Part shown: in pieces, positions 57,118-64,000 of the stretch
Position numbering within the stretch: the stretch's first letter is position 1
Layout of the letters: every line of letters begins with the position of its first letter
From: Lutraria lutraria
Lineage: Eukaryota; Mollusca; Bivalvia; Venerida; Mactridae
Reading direction: 5' to 3'
Length of the DNA: 64,000 nucleotides
Assembly: GCA_964023205.1 (NCBI GenBank)
Contig: OZ026833.1
Location: forward strand, 43,555,137 to 43,619,136
Translations under genes and position numbers: made by a program
The notes under the pieces: generated by a model
Databases searched by the model: none
The model's input: the letters and a program-made list of their open reading frames with translations, nothing else
Told to the model about the DNA's origin: nothing

Positions 57118-58249
57118 TGGTCTAACGTGTGCTGGTTCTGTAGCAATTACTTGTACCGCTCTATAATATACCTTTATTTTTTGCATACATGTACGAAAAC
57201 TTGAAATGACGAAGCATTGGACAATGTTGCTTTATCTTACTTAACTTATTGTAAATATTACCTTTAAAGATTATTCAACTGATAAAGAGATAACACCTTA
57301 TTGAATTATTGATCATACGAGGGCTGATCCAGAAATTCGTAGACACGGTGTTTTACTGAGAAAAGCCGAGTCCTGCTGTTACAATATTTTCACATAATAT
57401 TTACGTATGTATACAACTTTTGAATTGGTAAATAACCTCTGTATTTCTGAACAGATTGGACAGTTTTCATTATACATGCGAGCATTAAGTCAACATTAAG
57501 TATATGCTAATATTAAGTATACCGAATGAGATATTTCCGTTTGTATAGAACGCGCAGTAATGGAATAAGTGGTATAACGGAACTCCACTGTTGATATATT
57601 GTCGAGTTTATATTATGTTCCTTGATGACATCTTACCGATTTAGTGTCACATACAACATATACATGCATTATTTAAACTGTATGGTAAACTGTACTACAT
57701 ACATTCACATACATAACACATACACATACACATAACTTTATAAAAAAATGAAAATTATAAATTAAGTAATTAAGAATAACAATATAAAAGGGATTGTCAA
57801 CCCGAATAAGCTGTAGGTTTAAATAAAACTGAATTTATTATCAAGTACATTTTTGCGTTGAATTTTGAAATTCGAATGGTGTTTACTCCAGTATGAACGG
57901 GTCCGCACATCCAATATATTTGTCTAGTTTTAGAGATTTAAAAATAGTAGCTAGCATTGTTTCTTCTTGCAATTTAAGACACCACGTTTTGTTAATATTT
58001 GGTAAGATTCAGTGGTATTTTCGACGGCACATAAATAAAACAAATTAGAGACATGTCGCCAATTGCTGACGGGACAAAAACGAAGTACTGATATGTTCCA
58101 GAATAAGAAGAGTGAGGTAAATTTGTGAAAAAGTTAAACAAATACACAACGTTTTAGTTAAAAAAGGGTATTTGTTTTTGTATGCTTCCTTAAAAATCAA
58201 GGATTATTATTAAAAAAAGGAATGACTGGTTCTTTTACAAAACAACAAA
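57118..58249. other. Unassigned AT-rich DNA, possible mariner-type end
   Basis: No gene seen. At 57,315 the phrase TACGAGGGCTGATCCAGAAA followed by TTCGTAGACACGGTG resembles a terminal inverted repeat of mariner-like elements, but no partner end was found. Short CACATA repeats lie at 57,700-57,735. Confidence 0.3.
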
Positions 58250-59080
58250 GTTTCAAACATTTTACTATTGGCTGATTTCTGAGAGTACTTTGTTTCTGCT
58301 GCTGAGCATGTAAACAATCTAAACATTATACTAGACTAAGTGGACTGAGGTCTGCGAATAATTTGTGTCTGCTGCTGAGAATATAAACAATCTAAACATT
58401 CTACTAGTGGACTGAGGTCTGGGAGTACTTTGTTTCTGCTGCTGAGCATGTGAACAATCTAAACATTATACTAGACTAAGTGGACTGAGGTCTGCGAATA
58501 ATTTGTGTCTGCTGCTGAGAATATAAACAATCTAAACATTATACTAGTGGACTGATTTATGAGAATACTTTGTTTCTGCTGCTGAGAATGTAAACAATCT
58601 AAACATTCTACTAGTGGACTGGTTTCTGAGAGTACTTTGTTTCTGCTGCTGAGAATGTAAACAATCTAAACATTCTACTAGTGGACTGATTTCTGAGAGT
58701 ACTTTGTTTCTGCTGCTGAGCATGTAAACAATCTAAACATTATACTAGACTAAGTGGACTGAGGTCTGCGAATAATTTGTGTCTGCTGCTGAGAATATAA
58801 ACAATCTAAACATTCTACTAGTGGACTGAGGTCTGAGAGTACTTTGTGTCTGCTGCTGAGAATGTAAACAATCTAAACAATATACGAGGGACTGATATCT
58901 GAGAGTACTTTATGTCTGCTGCTGAGAATGTAAACAATCTAAACATTCTACTAGTGGACTGATTACTGAGAGTACTTTGTGTCTGCTGCTGGAAATGTAA
59001 ACAATCTAAACATTCTACTAGTTGATTGAGGTCTGATAGTACTTTGTGTCTGCTGCTGAGAATGTAAACAATCTAAATTG
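58250..59080. repeat. 67/72-bp tandem array, 12 units
   Basis: Twelve units end in CTGCTGCTG, spaced 66-74 bp. Two unit types are seen: one with TACTAGTGGACTGATTTCTG, and one with a five-base-longer TACTAGACTAAGTGGACTG. In the left half they alternate, forming a ~139-bp dimer (58,250-58,530 and again 58,700-58,850). Confidence 0.9.
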
Positions 59081-61320
59081 TACAGTCAAATTCCTGATAG
59101 TTTTGTTTTATTACCTTCTATTAACAACTAGGCCCAGATTCAATAATTACTAAATACTCAAATCTTAGATGTCAATGTTCCGAGTATTAAATGAAAATTC
59201 AGTTATCTGGTATGTTGAAATGATGATACTCTTAGACAATATGTAGATGCACTGACCTGATAAAGATACCCTCACACAACATGCTGATGTACTGAAAGGA
59301 TTTTTATTATAATAATGATAAATTATGATTGATAATATATGATCAACAATATTCGTAGCAATATATTATTGATTTGATAAACATGTGCATACGTCAATAA
59401 TGAGCAGCTCAATATTTGATGTTTGACAATAATTAACAATCCACTAGTTTGTTATGATTGTTTTTAAGATTTTAATGTTAATGGCATTCAATAACAATAC
59501 ATGTTCTTTTTGTGGCAGCAACCTGCCTAAGCTGTATTAAGTACATTGCAGGCAGGTATGTTAATACAAATTCAAACATAGAACAGGGTGACTAATGTTT
59601 AAAGTAGCACTCCATTACAGTGGTCTTGTTGATCTGTTGAAGTGCTGGCATGTTTGTATGTTTCTTTATTGTTTAAATGCTGCACGAATTAAGAACAAGA
59701 AATATTTGTTTTTCACGAGATCTGCTAAACAAAAATTAGATCAACATGATACCATGTGACTATGCATGTTTTTCATCATGCATTGCTAACTAATATTATG
59801 TTCATATACACCAATTGCTTAAAATGTCTAGATGACATTTCATACGGAATTTATTTCCATAATGTCATATCACAAAGCTCTAAACATGTGTATAATCACT
59901 CAAATAGAATTTGAAATACCTTTGCTTAGGTAAACTATTAAAAGATAAAACCATGTACATATACTTTCTTAGACACAAAGGGCCTAAATGTTAATGTAAT
60001 ATAAATAGAGGCTAGCAAGTTGCAGGGAGCGTGTATTATGGTTATTAAGGCCTAAAATGGCAACACGGATGAAAACACATGTATCATATGCATGGTAATT
60101 CAGGCCGATTTTGTATTGCGTGGTCACGTTGGACTAAACAAAGTTCACGATTTTCCAAATATCTTCTTCACTGTTTTGTAAGTTTGCAATCTGTATACAC
60201 TAATTATTAGAATTTGGACACGTGGTCTTCGTTTTTTATGTATTACCTGAAAATAATGTATCATCACAAGGTAAATAGCTTCAAGTTTTTGTATAAATTA
60301 TTACTTATGATACGTTAATCAACTTCAGCTTGCAATTAATGTCTATAACCTATGAAAAAAAACAGTATTAATCCTCAAAACAGTATACATTTACTGGTAC
60401 TGTACTCTCTCTGGGTTTGGTTAGATATATTTGAATATACAAACACAAGTAATTCTTGAAAAAACAATATCCGCTATCAGCTATAAATGTATCCATGCTA
60501 TTTTTATTGGTGATCTAACACTTTTTGATTCCTGTAGTGAGATGTATTTCATTGCATTATCAGATGTAACTATATATGACATTATTCCTGGGTTATCGTG
60601 CACTTACATTTTTATCTTTCTGTTATTCAAACTCTTTTCATTTGACTGGATATTATGTTCAAAGACACTTATTTATTTTAGTTGTTACTGAATTATTTAA
60701 GCTAAAATATCAATATTGAGACATTGGCAATGTATTGTACATACAGTTAAATCAATCATTGGTTTTCTTGTAAAACGTTTAGAATATACAGCATTAGCTT
60801 TGACTTGGAGTAAGCTGACTTGGATTTGTTATACTGATTCTTGTTATATGCACACATATGTAGGTGACCTGTAACTGTTGATCTATTGCCAAAATTATGA
60901 AAATTGTTATCTCTAGATTTGTATGAAGCCTTTATGTAATTTCTCAGTATGCATTTTATTGTTTGCTCACAGTGGACCTGAACTTAAATGCACGCATACT
61001 TCGAGCACTTCACTACACTGCGAGGTTCTGCACTCGGGTCCTCAGAATGTTTTGCATTATGTTTGCTTATCTAGAAATATGAAGCAAATTTAGTGTTGGT
61101 TGCAGGTATTGTTTTCCATTTAATAGAAATGATAAGAACACAACATTGTATATAAAGCACTGTGAACAATGACCTATGTCATTCCAGTATTTGTGAGCTT
61201 TTTTCCTTTTCATTTGTTATGTCATTTAACATCCATACTTCTGATTGAGACAGGTTCATTCATAAAGTTTGTTAGATACATAAAGGTAAACAGGTTTAAA
61301 GCTGTCACATATATTGTCTT
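59081..61320. other. Unassigned AT-rich DNA, no gene seen
   Basis: No open frame with recognisable similarity. The 86-codon frame at 60,431-60,691 is hydrophobic and unsupported. A short hairpin (ACCTGCCT/AGGCAGGT) lies at 59,521-59,557. Confidence 0.4.
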
Positions 61321-61327
61321 TTTTTTA

Positions 61328-61560
61328 GGGGGGGGGGGTATTATTGCACCAACGGTCAGGGTCATTTGGCAACTTTCCAGTTTCAGTGTTAGTGGAAGAC
61401 CCCAGTCGTTCACTTGGGTAGAACCACTGACCTTCAGAAAGCTAGCAGGGCAAGGAAAATGTTAGTGGAAGGCCACAGTCGTTCACTTTGGTAGAACCAC
61501 TGACCTTCAGAAAGCTAACCGGGCAAGTGAAATGGGATTCAAACTCACAGTAGTGGACCC
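61328..61560 (-). mobile_element. SINE body with internal 73-bp duplication
   Basis: On minus, after the head repeats, a B-box-like GAGTTTGAATCCC (61,546-61,534) is followed by AGGTCAGTGGTTCTACC and GGAAAGTTGCCAAATGACC, a body style common in molluscan tRNA-derived SINEs. The segment TTAGTGGAAG...GGCAAG occurs twice (61,389-61,461 and 61,462-61,534). The end abuts a run of 11 G on plus (61,328-61,338). Confidence 0.6.
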
Positions 61561-62150
61561 TAACCACTTGACGATCCTACTGACTAGTAGTGAGACCATA
61601 ACCACTTGACCATCCTACTGACTAGTAGTGAGACCCTAACCACTTGACCATCCTACTGACTAGTAGTGAGACCCTAACCACTTGACCATCCTACTGACTA
61701 GTAGTGAGACCCTAACCACTTGACCATCCTACTGACTAGTAGGGAGACCATAACCACTTGACAATCCTACTGACTAGTAGTGAGACCCTAACCACTTGAC
61801 AATCCTACTGACTAGTAGTGAGACCCTAACCACTTGACCATCCTACTGACTAGTAGTGAGACCCTAACCACTTGACCATCCTACTGACTAGTAGTGAGAC
61901 CCTAACCACTTGACCATCCTACTGACTAGTAGTGAGACCCTAACCACTTGACCATCCTACTGACTAGTAGTGAGACCCTAACCACTTGACCATCCTACTG
62001 ACTAGTAGTGAGACCCTAACCACTTGACCATCCTACTGACTAGTAGTGAGACCCTAACCACTTGACCATCCTACTGACTAGTAGTGAGACCCTAACCACT
62101 TGACCATCATACTGACTAGTAGGGAGACCCTAACCACTTGACGATCCTAG
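61556..62150 (-). repeat. 38-bp array, ~16 copies of a SINE A-box head
   Basis: About 15.6 units of GACCCTAACCACTTGACCAT...CTGACTAGTAGTGA. On minus each unit contains GATGGTCAAGTGGTTAGGG, matching a Pol III A box (TGGCNNAGTGG style) such as that of the SINEs at 20,531 and 63,961. Only the last unit adjoins a B box and SINE body (61,534-61,546). Units differ at one or two positions (GACGATCC, GACAATCC, AGGGAG variants). Confidence 0.85.
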
Positions 62151-62686
62151 ATCTATGCTTGAGTGTATAATATTATTCTTTGCAAATAGGCCACAATTTC
62201 CGATTAATTTCAGCATTCTTAATAAGTATTTCATACTGCATGTTAAACATGAAAAAATGTATGATTACAACTTAATTAGTTTTCTATTTTCTTGCCGTAT
62301 GAACTCATATTACAATTTATTAAATTTGGATACAGATGTCAGTTCATTGATGTATGACGAAATTTTATGTAATAATTTTATCATACAATTCTTCAAATAA
62401 CCATCCGTTACGGCACACCTTTAACACTTAAGTCAAACTGTAGACGCACCATGATTCTTAAACAGGTTTAAATGTAGGATCAAATCTCAGGACTGACTCT
62501 TTAATAGCTTTAAACTAAGGTAATAAGAATGTTCAGAAAAAAACATGCATTACTATATTTTTGTGAGTATCTCGCACATCCAACATGTGCACCAGAAGAC
62601 ATAAACATAATAGCAGAATATTAGTTCTCCATTTCCATTTGATGCATATAATAACACCCAAGATAAAACAACCTATGATAGTGTTG
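62151..62686. other. Unassigned AT-rich DNA
   Basis: The 81-codon frame at 62,155-62,400 starts at the end of the 38-bp array and is not supported as a gene. Nothing else was recognised. Confidence 0.4.
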
Positions 62687-63526
62687 TTGATTGACTAAAA
62701 TCTCATGTTATATACCATCACAGCAAGTACTTTCACCAGGTGTTGATTGGCTAAAATCTCATGTTATATACCATCACAGCAAGTACTTTCACCAGGTGTT
62801 GATTGGCTAAAATGTCATGTTATATACCATCACAGCAAGTACATTCACCAGGTGTTGATTGGCTAAAATCTCATGTTATATACCATCACAGCAAGTACAT
62901 TCACCAGGTGTTGATTGGCTAAAATCTCATGTTATATACCATCACAGCAAGTGCTTTCACCAGGTGTTGATTGGCTAAAATCTCATGTTATATACCATCA
63001 CAGCAAGAGCTTTCACCAGGTGTTAATTGGCTAAAATCTCATGTTATATACCATCACAGCAAGTGCTTTCACCAGGTGTTGATTGTCTAAAATCTCATGT
63101 TATATACCATCACAGCAAGTGCTTTCACCAGGTGTTAATTGGCTAAAATCTCGTGTTATATACCATCACAGCAAGTGCTTTCACCAGGGGTTGATTGGCT
63201 AAAATCTCATGTTATATACCATCACAGCAAGTACATTCACCAGGTGTTGATTGGCTAAATTTTCATGTTATATACCATCACAGCAAGTACATTCACCAGG
63301 TGTTGATTGGCTAAAATCTCATGTTATATACCATCACAGCAAGTGCTTTCACCAGGTGTTGATTGGCTAAAATCTCATGTTATATACCATCACAGCAAGT
63401 GCTTTCACCAGGTGTTGATTGGCTAAAATTTCATGTTATATACCATCACAGCAAGTGCTTTCACCAGATGTTGATTGGCTAAAATCTCATGTTGTATACC
63501 ATCACAGCAAGTATATTCACCAGGTG
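62687..63526. repeat. 56-bp tandem array, 15 copies
   Basis: Exactly 15 units of TTGATTGGCTAAAATCTCAT...TTTCACCAGGTG in 840 bp. Variation is mostly AGTGCTTTC / AGTACTTTC / AGTACATTC at one site, with neighbouring units tending to share a variant. Each unit includes ATTGG, an inverted CCAAT box, and GTTATATACC. Confidence 0.93.
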
Positions 63527-63753
63527 TTGAAGCTATAATTTAGTAGGTCTTCTTAATACAATATAAAACTGTCAACTGATACATTGAAGGATGTTTTTAA
63601 AATTACGAAGACTTCCACGTACATTTTCTTCTGCTTCGATTAAAGTTTGTCAAAGTTTGAAAACTATACTAGCATGTAGATGTACTTTTATTGGTGCATT
63701 TGTATAAAGATATATATTATGTATATTTTGTTTTGTTTGTTTATATCGACTTT

Positions 63754-63971
63754 TACGCCCCTTTTCAACAGTCAGTGTTATATGAGGCAGACGGTTCACC
63801 TAAGTATCGCTCCTGGAAAGAACCAGTACTAGACTCCCATCCTCCGTAAGCAACTGCCTACTTTCTCACATAAAGAGACATGGTCGGTAGCGGGGCTCGA
63901 ACCCACGACTCTCTATCAGTGATAAGTTACAGTGATTACAGCGACCGTAACCACTCAACCACGGAGGCGAG
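63754..63971 (-). mobile_element. tRNA-derived SINE
   Basis: On minus, the head is at 63,971: A box TGGTTGAGTGGTTACGG (63,961-63,945), B box GGTTCGAGCCC (63,903-63,893), then a body running to about 63,754. The T-arm stem can be paired (GTGGG/CCCGC), but the acceptor strands do not match, so it is a SINE and not a tRNA gene. Confidence 0.75.
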
Positions 63972-64000
63972 TCGTATTAAGTATAAAGACTTAGATAAAG

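Noticed and set aside
57315..57350. Mariner-like element
   Set aside because: Only one end-like phrase is visible; no second end or transposase sequence was found, so it is mentioned but not called.
61556..63526. CRISPR array
   Set aside because: The repeats are contiguous with no unique spacers, and the genome is eukaryotic; these are satellites.

Overview
The window reads as nuclear DNA of a mollusc, most likely a bivalve. It is AT-rich and gene-poor, with two intronless receptor-like genes, decayed C1q-domain and C-type-lectin exons, tRNA-derived SINEs, jockey/CR1-type LINEs, a Gypsy-type LTR retrotransposon, pogo- and hAT-like MITEs and several satellite arrays. The species is not identifiable from sequence alone, and all homology calls are by eye.

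Layout. 1-3,184: a 47-bp tandem repeat and a badly decayed LINE. 3,185-41,880: a tandem segmental duplication. A C1q-gene module occurs three times (about 3.2-4.5 kb, 20.7-22.4 kb and 39.05-41.9 kb). The stretch between modules, carrying an intact single-exon receptor gene (15,948-17,366 and 33,907-35,328) and relics of a C-type-lectin exon, occurs twice. Each unit has private insertions that date events after the duplication. Unit 1 carries a 5.1-kb LINE and a SINE. Unit 2 carries a solo LTR, a hAT-like MITE, a roughly 0.9-kb insert and a roughly 0.45-kb insert. About 22.4-27.4 kb is unduplicated and holds LINE fragments, a MITE and weak exon candidates.

41,987-50,500: a pogo-like MITE, a 100-bp direct repeat, and a Gypsy-type element on the minus strand with intact gag-like and pol reading frames. 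Its gag has a long coiled coil and an RG-rich tail instead of a visible zinc knuckle. No matching LTR pair could be found.

50,500-64,000: no gene recognised. This part is a succession of arrays: an 1,180-bp higher-order satellite built from three diverged ~390-bp monomers (four copies), a 67/72-bp array (12 units), a SINE whose tRNA-like A-box head is repeated about 16 times as a 38-bp unit, a 56-bp array (15 units), and another tRNA-headed SINE at the right edge.

The genes that can be interpreted (WSC/lectin-like membrane receptor, C1q-domain protein, C-type lectin) all belong to families used by bivalves for carbohydrate or pathogen recognition. The locus therefore looks like an expanding and decaying recognition-gene cluster. 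The two receptor genes are the only intact host-type coding genes I can support. The C1q genes look broken in every copy.
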